From Breviolum minutum Mf 1.05b.01 (taxonomy: Eukaryota; Sar; Dinophyceae; Suessiales; Symbiodiniaceae): a stretch of DNA of 64,000 bases. A model generated the notes under the pieces. It saw only the letters and a list, made by a program, of their open reading frames with translations, was not told the origin of the DNA and did no database searches. Positions 55,003 through 64,000 of this stretch are shown here, one piece after another (the first letter of the stretch is position 1; the number at the start of each line of letters is the position of its first letter). Both the position numbers and the translations under genes were made by a program. The stretch lies in NCBI GenBank assembly GCA_000507305.1, contig DF239119.1, positions 1 through 64,000 of the forward strand. Reading direction: 5' to 3'.

Positions 55003-55081
55003 GAGTTCATACGAATACGAGTGAAGCAGACCATGCGAGAGGTGACGTGGCGCTGTGATGCTGATGGGGGATTTCGAGACG
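55003..55081 (+). CDS. Internal exon, unknown protein
   Basis: TGCTAG|G opens EFIRIRVKQTMREVTWRCDA then DGGFRD and G|GTTACC, phase 0 start. Strongly coding-like; family unknown. Confidence 0.6.
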
Positions 55082-55178
55082 GTTACCATAGAATTTGAAC
55101 ATATTTCAGATCTGCAAACACGTATCAGAAACTGATCAGTTTGTTGATAACCTGATTATCACAACATGTTCACGAAAG

Positions 55179-55223
55179 GTAGAGAAAGAATATGCCAGGC
55201 AGTTGATGAGGTGCCCCCTAAGA
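55179..55223 (+). CDS. Small exon, unknown protein
   Basis: CGAAAG|G opens VEKEYARQLMRCPLR. The frame stays open beyond into a TAG-rich repeat, so the end is unclear. Confidence 0.4.
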
Positions 55224-55466
55224 TTGGTAGTTCTAGTATTACGCACTACTTTCAGTAGTAGTACTACTAGTAGTAGGTGTTGTTGTAGTAAGAAAAAGTC
55301 AGTGGGTATCTTCCATCGCAAACTCACATCAAAACAAGATGATTCTTTGGCCCAGGATTGACCCATCGGCGTGTTTTTGCTCATTTGCACCTCTGAAGAT
55401 GAAATTAAATCTTCCTCCAACAGAAACGGGGAATTGCCTTAGAACATGATATTTTTTTGTTGCCAG

Positions 55467-55657
55467 AAACCATGTGGGAAAGTTCTCTTCCATTCTCTTC
55501 CACTTATGGATGCTTGAGAAGCCCCCAAAAATGGTGCCAAACAGGTGGATCCCCAAGGGAGTGGCAAAGTGGGCATCGACGTTTGGCATGGGATCTCAGG
55601 ATACTCCAACCTTTTTGTTCGGTGATATGTCCAGAGAGTCAGTACGGGATTACGAAT
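55467..55657 (+). CDS. Large internal exon, unknown protein
   Basis: A T-rich tract ending TTGCCAG is followed by NHVGKFSSILFHLWMLEKPP, KMVPNRWIPKGVAKWASTFG and MGSQDTPTFLFGDMSRESVR up to a GT. Clear coding character, including buried aromatic and Pro/Trp residues. No family recognised. Confidence 0.6.
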
Positions 55658-56422
55658 GTATAAATATGATATTATATGGGTCCATATTGAGTATATATTT
55701 ATATGATATATAATGATTTTAACTGATTTGATACAATATGTACTTAAACCTACATTTGGGTAACTTTAAATTCACGAAATCCCATTGAAACATGTATCAA
55801 GTTTGGCATTTGTTTCTTACATGATAGTTTTTTGGAGTGTAAATTGTAGCTTGAATCATACCAAACGACGATTGATATGACGCGCCAAAATTTTGCTTGT
55901 AACAACTGTTAAAATGACTTCTTATTTATTTACTGTGGCATTTTCAGGGCATGTTTAACAACTGAAAGAGTTGAATTGACCAGAAGAAAACCATTTGGGC
56001 AGCTGTCCAATTCTGTACCCTAATGCGTTTCCCCGCGCAAAAACTGCAACTTGTTGACTACACAAGGTGTAATCATATGCTGCTCACACGCTCGAGCCCT
56101 TCCGGTATGCGTGTCCGGATGCCCTGGCATGCAGGGTTAGGTGCAATGTGGTTGACCTCTTCAACATGTGTTGATATTTTGTGATCCTCATGTCGCCATC
56201 GTCATCATAATCTCCATGCAAGACAAACTTAGTGCCACGTGCATTCCTGTTCCAATATGAATTGGACATGTGAATTTACAATATTTCAGATATTGATCCA
56301 TAATTTGAGTTGAATGTTTTTAATGCAAGTCTTTTTATGACCCATAGGATCCCATGTAAGTTACATTTACCTACATTTGGTCGATTTTAATGGTTTTCAT
56401 GTGGGAAAAATATACCATTCCC

Positions 56423-56546
56423 ATGGATGCCATGGGTGAGTTGACATCCCACGAGAGTCCTCTCGGCAAGGCCATGTTGCACGTGAATCGGCTCTTGGAG
56501 TCTGCCTTACATGCATGTCGCTTCGCAAGTGGTGGAATGGCTTGGA
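56423..56546 (+). CDS. Possible first coding exon of a gene
   Basis: No acceptor AG precedes in frame; ATG at 56423 opens MDAMGELTSHESPLGKAMLH then VNRLLESALHACRFASGGMA and a GT. Absence of an acceptor is why I chose a start codon here. Confidence 0.45.
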
Positions 56547-56913
56547 GTTGATGTACAGGTATGATATGTTATATACGTATAATTGTATATATGACAGATA
56601 CATATATACATGTATATATATATATACATATTATATGTTTATTATATTCTGTAATATTATATAGTGTTTCAAATATATCATATCTAAATGGTTGGATATA
56701 TATATATATATGGATTTTCGGGTAGATGATATGATTATGAGTACATATATACTGTACATATTACATTATCTTGCTCAATGTTCTTCCCTAGCCACTAAAA
56801 AGTTCAAGCATTCAAGAATGATTAGTTGGGCATTGTTGGGAGGGTTCTCAGATCAATCATCAGTTGGGGAACCAGTAAACTACAGTGGTGTCAGTCGAAA
56901 ACAGTGGTGTCAG

Positions 56914-56975
56914 CCGACGTCGCCCTTGAAAGTTCATGTGGTCAAGGAATTTGCCCTCTCGCAGAGGTTTTCCAG
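56914..56975 (+). CDS. Exon, unknown protein
   Basis: GTGTCAG precedes DVALESSCGQGICPLAEVFQ and GT; the frame continues VRKMLQFAKINRELVT to TGA at 57026, so it may be a terminal exon. A duplicated ACAGTGGTGTCAG lies just upstream and includes the acceptor. Confidence 0.5.
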
Positions 56976-57290
56976 GTTAGGAAAATGTTGCAATTTGCCA
57001 AGATAAATAGAGAACTAGTAACCTGACATTTTGTACATATATAATTATTTCATCCTTTTGGGGACCAGAGAATTGCTGTGTTTGTAGAAGATAGTACCAG
57101 TACTAAGAACTTTAGTTTAAGCAGGATCAACTAGAAACAAATCATGCCACGGTTGATAGACAAACTCCGATTAATCATTATTCAATTGGGATGGTTCAAA
57201 CCTTACAATATCATGGGATATTCATCTCTGTCAATCAGATTTTGTCCAACACTAGGAATCCACTCCCGAAACTCCAGTGCCATGGAACAG

Positions 57291-57328
57291 GTCCTAGCAT
57301 CCTGGTTGCGCTTCAGCATAGTTTCGAG
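57291..57328 (+). CDS. Small exon, unknown protein
   Basis: GGAACAG|G opens VLASWLRFSIVS and ends at |GTGCCA. Confidence 0.35.
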
Positions 57329-57597
57329 GTGCCATGATGCAAGTGATGTCAGGTGATGTCACTCCGTGTTTGGTAGTTTAGTATAAGGATTTTATCATGT
57401 CACCCCCTCCAAAAATCGTCCATTGAACCGGAATTTCATCAGGTTCATGGCCCATTAGGATCCATGATGATTCATGGGACTTGGTAACAATTTTGTTCCC
57501 AACTAATTTACCGTTAAAAAATGCAAGCATTCATTATATTCATTCATGTAGGTAAATATACCGTTGTTCCCATGGATCGGTGGTGAAACATCTCCAG

Positions 57598-57724
57598 GTG
57601 GCAGGTCATCAACAACCTGTGAAGCCTGAGAAGTCTTGGGATGAGGATCCCGAAGGTGACCCGATGGCTCCGGGAGATTCGGGGGAATTTATGGAAAATC
57701 GCTATTTGAGCAATGGAAAAAATG
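57598..57724 (+). CDS. Internal exon, unknown protein
   Basis: CTCCAG|G to G|GTAACC encloses 42 phase-0 codons: VAGHQQPVKPEKSWDEDPEG, DPMAPGDSGEFMENRYLSNG and KN. Polar and probably disordered, but clearly coding. Confidence 0.6.
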
Positions 57725-57899
57725 GTAACCCCTGGTTGTTTAGTGTATATATAGGGAATGAAAAAACTACCCAGGTATGGGGATTATTTCAAAAACCATT
57801 ATAAGGATCCCTATGATTAAGCAACCAGAATAATGGAAAGTAGGAGTTTTTTTTTCGTGGCTCAGTTGAATTGAGGATCATTGGATTATCTTACGGTTT

Positions 57900-58112
57900 T
57901 TGTTTGATGCGAAGATAAAACTTACCACGATTGAATTAGAGTGGTGGGTTATTTTGGAGCAGCTGTTTTTTGGGAGATTGAAATGGTCCGGAACAAATGT
58001 TAAAAAAAACATGTATAGACATGATGCAAAAGTCCCTTCGGTTTATGCAAGCTTAAAACTTCAGGGTGATTTGTTGATCCTCAAACGACCTGAACAATCC
58101 ACCACATCCTGA
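57900..58112 (+). CDS. Open frame with stop, unknown protein
   Basis: The frame contains LFFGRLKWSGTNVKKNMYRH then DAKVPSVYASLKLQGDLLIL and ends KRPEQSTTS TGA. No clear acceptor is visible, so the 5' end is uncertain. Confidence 0.4.
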   Translation: MFDAKIKLTTIELEWWVILEQLFFGRLKWSGTNVKKNMYRHDAKVPSVYASLKLQGDLLILKRPEQSTTS

Positions 58113-58116
58113 CAAC

Positions 58117-58562
58117 TCAAAGAAGCTGACAGCCAATCATTGATGGATTGATGTCAAGGTTGAACATGTTTGAAACACCTTCGATGTTTACATCAACCTC
58201 CAATTCTGAAGCATTCTGGAGAATGTTGTACAATGGAAACGTGTCACTATTAGTGTTTCCCAACTCTTGCTGTTGTGGCTTAACAATGTTGCCATGTTTG
58301 ACCTTAAGCCCTTGCCAGACGTCGTAAAGAACGGTGTTTGTTTGATCGTTTCCAATCGGAAGGTATTCCATTTGAAGGTTTTGATCGAGAAAGTCCATTG
58401 CCATCCCCAAGATATTTCCAGGCTGGACCGAAAAAAACGACGATTTTGTGCTTTCTCAATGTTACCTAACGTTTTTCCATGGATTTGATGAAGAAATGTG
58501 GAAAAAAGATGGGCAAAATCCCTGAGTGGATGGAGAGGAGTCGTATAAAAAGACCATGACAA
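58117..58562 (-). CDS. Overlapping minus-strand open frames, doubtful
   Basis: Two minus frames are open over 97 and 124 codons. The first (MGMAMDFLDQNLQMEYLPIG and on) reads naturally and ends with a stop. The plus strand is open for 73 codons as well. It could be an unspliced gene or gene remnant on the minus strand; I cannot assign a family. Confidence 0.3.
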
Positions 58563-58882
58563 TGTGACATTGCATGTTTGTATTGCGTAGTCCTAATTTG
58601 TGTTTAGGTTCATTTGTTCACCTCAATTTAATTGCATCATTGGAGTGAGACATTTTATGATACATCTTCCATTTAACGGCTTCCGCACAAAGAAACTTAT
58701 CCTTTGAAGAATGCTCACACGGCCTGCGCCCATGCACAAGACTTTTGCATGGCATTTGGAAAAGTGGGAAGGATTTACCTTGACTAATGCATAACTCTAG
58801 ATGATACTAGATGGTTGGTTTGAAGGATGCATTATTGTGACCCCTTGTTTTGCACCTCCCCGAGCGATGTCAAGTGGCGCAG

Positions 58883-58909
58883 GTGGCACCTGAAGTGACG
58901 CCAGAAGTG
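58883..58909 (+). CDS. Very small candidate exon
   Basis: GCGCAG|G opens VAPEVTPEV before a GT. Only the splice pattern supports it. Confidence 0.25.
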
Positions 58910-59147
58910 GTGTATCTTGTTTGAATTACTAAACAAAAACTAAGGTAAAACACACAATATAATTAATGTAGCTAGACATTGGATCATGAAATTAATGAAG
59001 AAATGTGTCTATATAGTCTATATATGTTCATGAGTATGTTCATGTTATCTTTATTTCACCCGTAAAGAGTCATCTAAGCTTCTGGTCATAGCACAAAATA
59101 CTATATAATAACCCTTTTCGGCTAAACCAACAGGGCCTGAGTGTCAG

Positions 59148-59213
59148 GAGACAGCTGTGAAGGTTGAATGGGAGAAAGATGGATGCACAGGATGCACCCA
59201 ACATACCAAGGAT
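59148..59213 (+). CDS. Internal exon, unknown protein
   Basis: TGTCAG|G opens ETAVKVEWEKDGCTGCTQHT then K and D in phase 0. No GT follows before a stop; CCAAG|GATATT would be a GA donor. Confidence 0.45.
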
Positions 59214-59314
59214 ATTTGAAGAGAACTTCGGGGAAATTCATGATAGGTTGAACTTTCTGAAAGTTTTTGTGGGAAATAAAAGGTAGGAGTCCTAGCAGTG
59301 AGTGTGAAAATGCA

Positions 59315-59362
59315 ACAAACAAACAAACAAACAAACAAACGAACGAACAAACAAACAAACAA
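59315..59362. repeat. CAAA tetranucleotide microsatellite
   Basis: About twelve CAAA units with one CGAACGAA interruption. Confidence 0.9.
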
Positions 59363-59480
59363 GTTTGAAACCTGCCGTATTCCCTTGGTCAACATAGCAG
59401 GTAATGTTTCCACTTTTGATGGCAAAGATGTGAGTTGAGCCCAAAAGGGTCAAACACCTAAATGCGCAAAGCTTTGACAG

Positions 59481-59703
59481 GCAACAATTTGGTTGAATGA
59501 AGCTGCTAGCAAACCCACCACCAGATGTGGCTTTAAATGGATCGTTTTTGTTCAACCCCGTGGTGAATGTTGACGACGAAGAGATTTGGCAGTTGAGGAA
59601 TGAATTGGAGATTGCAAGACACAGTTCGGGTTTCTCAGCATTTTTGAGACACTTGGGTGTCAACTCTCCAGACTCGGAATATCTCGCTGTGTGGTGTCAT
59701 TGA
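59481..59703 (+). CDS. Exon, frame ambiguous, possibly terminal
   Basis: Opening at TGACAG|G a phase-0 frame reads ATIWLNEAASKPTTRCGFKW then IVFVQPRGEC and stop. A second frame from about 59500 reads VDDEEIWQLRNELEIARHSS, LRHLGVNSPDSEYLAVWCH and stop at 59703. A 123-codon minus frame also overlaps. Coding is likely; frame and strand are not settled. Confidence 0.4.
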
Positions 59704-59797
59704 TCATTTCAGATGATTTAGCATAGCTGTAGCGTGGTTGATGGTAGAGCTATTCTACTTGAAGTGACTAGTTCTTTGCAGTTCTATATATTCGATC

Positions 59798-60475
59798 TCA
59801 GGACATGGGGGCCGTTTGTAAGGGGAGGAATTGGAAGCAGCTTGCAAGTGACCTTTCGTTTCCCGAAATGGAGACCACTGGATGAGGCCGGGAGCACGAT
59901 GCTTTTCCAATCGAGGTGCCAATTGAAGAGGTTGTTTTGGTGCAATGAAAACCGGCGAGAGGGAAAGACAAGATTGATAAGATATCATCCAAGGGTTTTT
60001 CAAAGTAACCCTTTCCTTTTGGAAGGGATGCATAAGTGAACTTCAAACATCTTCTACCTGTTCTAGTGAGTTTAGTGTTTGCACCTTGAAGGGATCGAAA
60101 GTTCATGGAGTAGACCTGAAATGACCTGGAAGTTCTTGAAAGTGGAATTCTGGTTGCTAGGAGTTTCAACAGTTGAACATATCCCAGGGGACTGGGGAAG
60201 AGGAAAATCATGTTCAAAAGCGCCTCAGTAGGGGATATGTTAGTAGGAGGGTATTTTGCGGGGAAGTATATCACCACAAAAGAATCCAAGTTGCAATGAC
60301 ACGCCAGGAAATTCTCACAATTTTCTCTCAGAAGCTTTGGCAGTTTCGGCCAAAATTTGATGGCCCCACCAAACGCTGGGGGACACAGTGAACCGATGGC
60401 TTTCTTCATGTGGCATTGGCCAAAAAAGGAGGTATAGTAAGGATGAAGGTCCTCATATTCAAGAAAGAAACACAC
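59798..60475 (-). CDS. Longest uninterrupted open frame, probably antisense shadow
   Basis: A 225-codon minus frame begins MCFFLEYEDLHPYYTSFFGQ. Its composition is unremarkable and plus-strand exons (for example 60332-60391) lie opposite, so I think it is a shadow; an intron-poor gene on the minus strand remains possible. Confidence 0.2.
   Translation of the reverse strand: MCFFLEYEDLHPYYTSFFGQCHMKKAIGSLCPPAFGGAIKFWPKLPKLLRENCENFLACHCNLDSFVVIYFPAKYPPTNISPTEALLNMIFLFPSPLGYVQLLKLLATRIPLSRTSRSFQVYSMNFRSLQGANTKLTRTGRRCLKFTYASLPKGKGYFEKPLDDILSILSFPLAGFHCTKTTSSIGTSIGKASCSRPHPVVSISGNERSLASCFQFLPLQTAPMS
60332..60391 (+). CDS. Possible terminal exon, unknown protein
   Basis: A pyrimidine-rich tract ending TTTCTCTCAG is followed by KLWQFRPKFDGPTKRWGTQ and TGA. 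Confidence 0.45.
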   Translation, partial: KLWQFRPKFDGPTKRWGTQ

Positions 60476-60912
60476 TTTCCTTGGGTATGCACTCCCATAC
60501 TCGTACTATACTGAAAACAAGAAACAAACCATATCAACAACATTCAACAGCATATTATACATTTATACTGTATACGCAATATTACAATTCAACTCTTCCA
60601 ATGTCCCAATTTTTCAATTCCAAGGTCGAACTGATTTCAACTATACCAGTCCTGAGGCGTGTGGCACTCAGGAATCTGGGAATCTTGCAAAGTCGTTTTG
60701 TTTATCGTGTTCATTGAATCCGGATAAAGACGATCTTGTTTGGATGAAGAAAAAGCACAGTACTTCCATATATTTTGTGGATTTTTGCAGGATTGTTGTA
60801 ACAACAATCTCTGTCCCGGCAGTTTTTGTCCATCAAGAGTAGTTTTTTGGCAAAACCTTTTTTTGCGTAGCTATGAAGCTCTTGCAACAATGTATCACCA
60901 AGGTTTGTCAAG

Positions 60913-61014
60913 GAGACCTTGCGTGCCATGGAATTAGAAGGTGCCGGAAAGCAGTGCAGCAAACATACAAAAATCTTGGCAAAACTGTGGAAACTGGATA
61001 CTGACCAAATCTGA
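60913..61014 (+). CDS. Probable terminal exon, basic helix
   Basis: TGTCAAG|G opens 33 phase-0 codons: ETLRAMELEGAGKQCSKHTK then ILAKLWKLDTDQI and TGA. A second frame (ending RRCRKAVQQTYKNLGKTVET) is also open. Either would be the 3' end of a gene just upstream of the isopeptidase. Confidence 0.5.
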   Translation, partial: ETLRAMELEGAGKQCSKHTKILAKLWKLDTDQI

Positions 61015-61778
61015 GTTCATGTCCAAACTACTTTGCACCTTGATCTTTGTATGTATTTGTTCATTCCCGATTAAGCAATGAAAGATTCTTGGATCTAAAT
61101 CTTAAATGGTGAATTGGTGAATACCTCTCTTAACTTTGGCGGGAAGTTAAGGGCTGAACTTTTGAATGTAAAAACACGCGTTGCGTGGTGTTTTTCAACA
61201 TCTATATAGTAGAAGGCAAGATTACCCTACATGATGTTTCCGGTGCCTTGAAATCGCGGAAAAAGTCGCGTAGAGTCAAAAGTTTCCAACATCTCTTTGA
61301 CAAGTGTTTAAGTTTGGAGGATGAATCGGCTTAACAAAAATTTGATTTGGTTTCACTATGAATTGCATGATACAAAAACTTGTTCCTTCTCTACAAACTG
61401 TCCTGCAAATCTGATCTAACTAAGAATCTCCCCACATGTTGGATGATTAAACTTCTTGTTTCTTCAGTTAATCAACACCCTCAACCTAAACTCCCCATCC
61501 AATGATGTTGATAGACCTGGAGATTGCAGGTCACATGCTTGTTTCCTTTAGCGACTTCTTGGCATTATGCTTGGGGCGTCAAGAATGGTCATGGCCCAAG
61601 TGATGGAAAGGTTGACTGAGTGAACAGTGACATGTGTGGAAACATGTTGAAAGAAGCAACTGTTTGGCCAATTTGAACATGTCAAAATCAAACCTTGGCA
61701 AAGTTAGAGATGAAAATTTCCGTTCTGTCCAAATCTTTGGGGCAGCGCAACTATAGCTTCCCTGGTTAATGATTGCAG
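61015..61778. other. Probable intergenic or upstream intron
   Basis: No convincing exon. The start codon of the isopeptidase gene should lie here or in an earlier exon. Confidence 0.4.
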
Positions 61779-63940
61779 GCCGGTGCAGCTCCACTTGTAT
61801 GATCTTTCACGAGGCTCGGTACAGACACGTCATTTCGAAACACAGGCAAGAAGAAGATTGATCATTTCTCAGACAGAAATATATTCAAGATATGTGCACA
61901 TGGACACAAAATATTGCATTTGTTTTTTTGTTATATTTGGAGCAGGTCTTGCCTCTATGCTCGGTCCGGTGTTACTCTCCAAAGACTTGGAGGCGATTGA
62001 ATTGCTGAAAGATGCTGACATCTGAATTTTTTGGATTTGTTCATTTCAATTTGCTAAAACTGGACACTAACCAATTCCACATCCAAGTGCTACTACTAGT
62101 GGCCAAGGTTGATTGTGACCTATCCATACCTATCCCAACTTTAAAAGTCCAGGGGCACGCGGAGTACGTGGATGTTGAACTATATACCAGATGTGCAACA
62201 AAGAGGGCAACGCTGAAAATTGAATTCAACATTTTCAACAAGGGCATTGTGGCATTGAGTCGAGTGATGCAGGGCGTTTGGCACACTGGCATTGTGGTCT
62301 ATGGCAAGGAGGGACTGGAGCAAAGTAAACCAGTGTATATGCTGGCTCTACCATGTAGGCCCTTCTATGCTGTTGCAGAGTTACTGGACTCGTTTGCATA
62401 TGTGTACATATATATATATATAAGGCCATTCAGGCATGCTGAGAAGATATCTCAGTCTCAAGCAGTAATATCAAGCATTTCTATCATTAAGATTACTGCC
62501 TCTTGTCCCTTTTTCCAATCACATCACCTCTATCTCATTGCTGGCAAAAAGACTGAACAACGGAGAAACACACAGCCACTTGCACAATGTCAGGAGTACT
62601 ACTTTGGTGGCGACATTTTCTATGACACTCCAGCCAACACTGGCTTTGGCACGCCAAGGCCCACATGCGAGACTCCAGGTGATTTGTTGCGAGTTTCCAA
62701 ATCTATAACCTTATTGTTGCCAACGTGTTTTGGTGAAAGATACAGATATTGCTGAATTTTGGTTGCTGTTTGTTTATACCTGAAGGTCTTGTGCTTGGAC
62801 TTGTGATTGTTGGGCATTTTTTCGCATCTTCCTGGGATAACAAGTGGGATGACAACGAAAACATCAAAATATCGACTTCCACCTTTCATACGCAATAAAA
62901 TCCAATATATTTTGTTGATTCATCCACCGTAAATGGCCATGACAATGCCATGACCTAGAAAAAACACAGGGTGGTGATTCCTTTGGGCACAACACTACGA
63001 CAGCGCGATGAGCTTCATGCGTGTCTTGACAAAATGCGGGATTTGTTGCAAAGACGCATGAGATTCTTGGTGAATTATTGTAGATGATGTCAGATGATGT
63101 CACCAAATGCTTGTTAAATAAGGACATCCTGCAAACATGACAACCATATATATATATATATATACATATATAGATATATTATATACACCACAGTTCAGGT
63201 TGGTGAAATTCATGCAAGATCAGAAAAATCCGATGAGATTGCCGGTCATGAGCCGGGACAGTGACCATGAGTGAAGTCTCTAACGATGTTGACAAGCAGC
63301 TGTGCTCTGCTCGAAGCCTGAGGTTTATTGTTGATGAGTTGAAGCCCATTTTCAATCGCGAGGTAGGCTGCAGAAATTCTAGTAAACTTAATGAAGACTA
63401 GGAACCCACATGTTGCATCATGTTTCACCAAATCTGATCATCAAGTAGATGAAAATTGTTTCGAGTTCAATGCTTGCGTTTATATCAAGCCTGAACCTTT
63501 GTCAGCCTCGCCACAGGCATATGATGCAGCCAGGAATAACTGTAATCACTTTACAGATCGAGCAAGTCTATACTTGGCTTGGATCCTGAGCGGATTCGAA
63601 GTAGTGGAGTTTCCATGCGATCAGGAACTCCTGAAATTTTCCAGTTCTTTGTATGAAAAAGTGGAGGAATCACGAGCTTTAATCATTGGATGAATACATT
63701 GAATCTTTCAGAAGAAGATCTGCAGCAATATGTTTCCTTTTGAATGGTGAGTCATCTTTATTATAGAGATGCTGTTTGGAAGTAAAAACTCTTAAAAGGT
63801 TTTTTGTTTATTCTCTCACAGATCTGGAAGGTTGCAAATCACTTGAGACATTATGGACCGAGGTTGGCCGTCACATCCCAGAAGATGTTTTGGAGCAGCC
63901 CCAGTTGATGCGACTTGATCATGAATTTAGATGGATTTAG
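61779..63940 (+). CDS. PPPDE/DeSI-type cysteine isopeptidase
   Basis: PPPDE-superfamily proteases act as deSUMOylating/deubiquitylating-type isopeptidases with a Cys-His dyad. Exons: 61779-61828 (PVQLHLYDLSRGSVQT), 61946-61992 (LASMLGPVLLSKDLE), 62273-62308 (GVWHTGIVVYGK), 62594-62670 (EYYFGGDIFYDTPANTGFGT and on), 62970-63059 (VVIPLGTTLRQRDELHACLD and on), 63323-63362 (FIVDELKPIFNRE) and 63517 onward (AYDAARNNCNHFTDRASLYL). A later exon from 63822 reads LEGCKSLETLWTEVGRHIPE, then DVLEQPQLMRLDHEFRWI and TAG at 63938. The catalytic His is in WHTG and the Cys in NNCNHF. Phases join at every placed exon; this needs GC donor 61993 and GA donors 62309, 62671 and 63060. The last core exon is open to TGA at 63691; it either ends there or splices (GA donor) to 63822. 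The start codon is not seen. Confidence 0.95.
63147..63190. repeat. AT dinucleotide-rich tract
   Basis: TATATATATA runs within an isopeptidase intron. Similar tracts occur near 16.97, 20.03, 29.95 and 56.6 kb. Confidence 0.85.
63517..63693 (+). CDS. Isopeptidase exon with catalytic Cys
   Basis: CCACAG|G opens AYDAARNNCNHFTDRASLYL in phase 0 and stays open to TGA at 63691. The conserved core ends near FTDRASLYLAW; the family then expects a GRxIP segment, which is found in the exon at 63822. Confidence 0.92.
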   Translation, partial: AYDAARNNCNHFTDRASLYLAWILSGFEVVEFPCDQELLKFSSSLYEKVEESRALIIG

Positions 63941-64000
63941 TAGCTATTTGGAGATGTGGTAGTTGGTAGAAAAGATACTTGGATGAATGGACTAAAAGTG

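Noticed and set aside
1-64000. Dinoflagellate spliced-leader relic (end of DinoSL, TTTTGGCTCAAG)
   Set aside because: I looked for this 3' part and found no convincing match; near matches such as TGGCCATTTGGCGCAAA at about 51.6 kb differ too much.
1-64000. tRNA, rRNA, CRISPR, reverse transcriptase or transposase genes
   Set aside because: No TPsiC-loop/acceptor combinations, rRNA-like segments, regular spacer arrays, or RT/transposase motifs were seen by eye.

Overview
The window reads as nuclear DNA of a dinoflagellate, most likely a Symbiodiniaceae-type genome. The evidence is direct. Base composition is moderate (low-40s % GC by eye). Coding sequence is broken into very many small exons (about 24-260 nt). 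Almost every acceptor is AG followed by a G in the exon. Several introns whose ends are pinned by protein homology start with GC or GA instead of GT, a combination known from dinoflagellates. No bacterial features (operons, ribosome binding sites) are present, and every gene I can support lies on the + strand, as in dinoflagellate unidirectional gene arrays.

Three genes are recognisable by family. (1) An SF1 RNA/DNA helicase of the Sen1/senataxin (UPF1-like) type occupies about 24.7-39.9 kb. All motifs occur in order (Q, I, Ia, II, III, IV, V, VI), spread over about 25-35 small exons, with a long insertion and an assembly gap between motifs I and Ia. (2) A phytanoyl-CoA dioxygenase (PhyH) family Fe(II)/2-oxoglutarate oxygenase occupies 46.5-51.6 kb. 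Eleven exons are located, joining in phase except for one gap after the HGSG exon, with the HxD and distal His iron ligands and a basic C-terminal tail. (3) A PPPDE/DeSI-type cysteine isopeptidase occupies 61.8-63.9 kb, with the catalytic His (WHTG) and Cys (NNCNHF).

The rest is filled with exons that look coding (phase-consistent, flanked by splice signals) but that I cannot place in families. Region 1-18.2 kb holds many small exons; the last ten or so (14.5-18.23 kb) end in a membrane protein with one TM segment, a lysine-rich coiled tail and a stop. Region 18.5-21.4 kb holds exons of an unknown protein. Region 23.3-25.1 kb holds exons, some Cys-rich, that probably form the N-terminal part of the helicase. 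Regions 40.9-42.4 kb (two possible terminal exons), 43.1-45.9 kb and 51.7-61.0 kb are further unknown exon clusters. A weak similarity to DExH helicase C-terminal motifs occurs at 11.5-11.9 kb.

Non-coding structure includes trinucleotide microsatellites (CAA, TTG, ATG/ATC), a 457-nt N gap inside one of them, a pair of long hairpin elements 10 kb apart, a cluster of GCGAAAG heptamers, and a decameric GATNCATGAT repeat at two or three loci. I saw no tRNA, rRNA, CRISPR, reverse transcriptase, transposase or spliced-leader relic.

Limits: all calls are by eye. Single exons of unknown genes may be in the wrong frame, and gene boundaries outside the three recognised families are uncertain.
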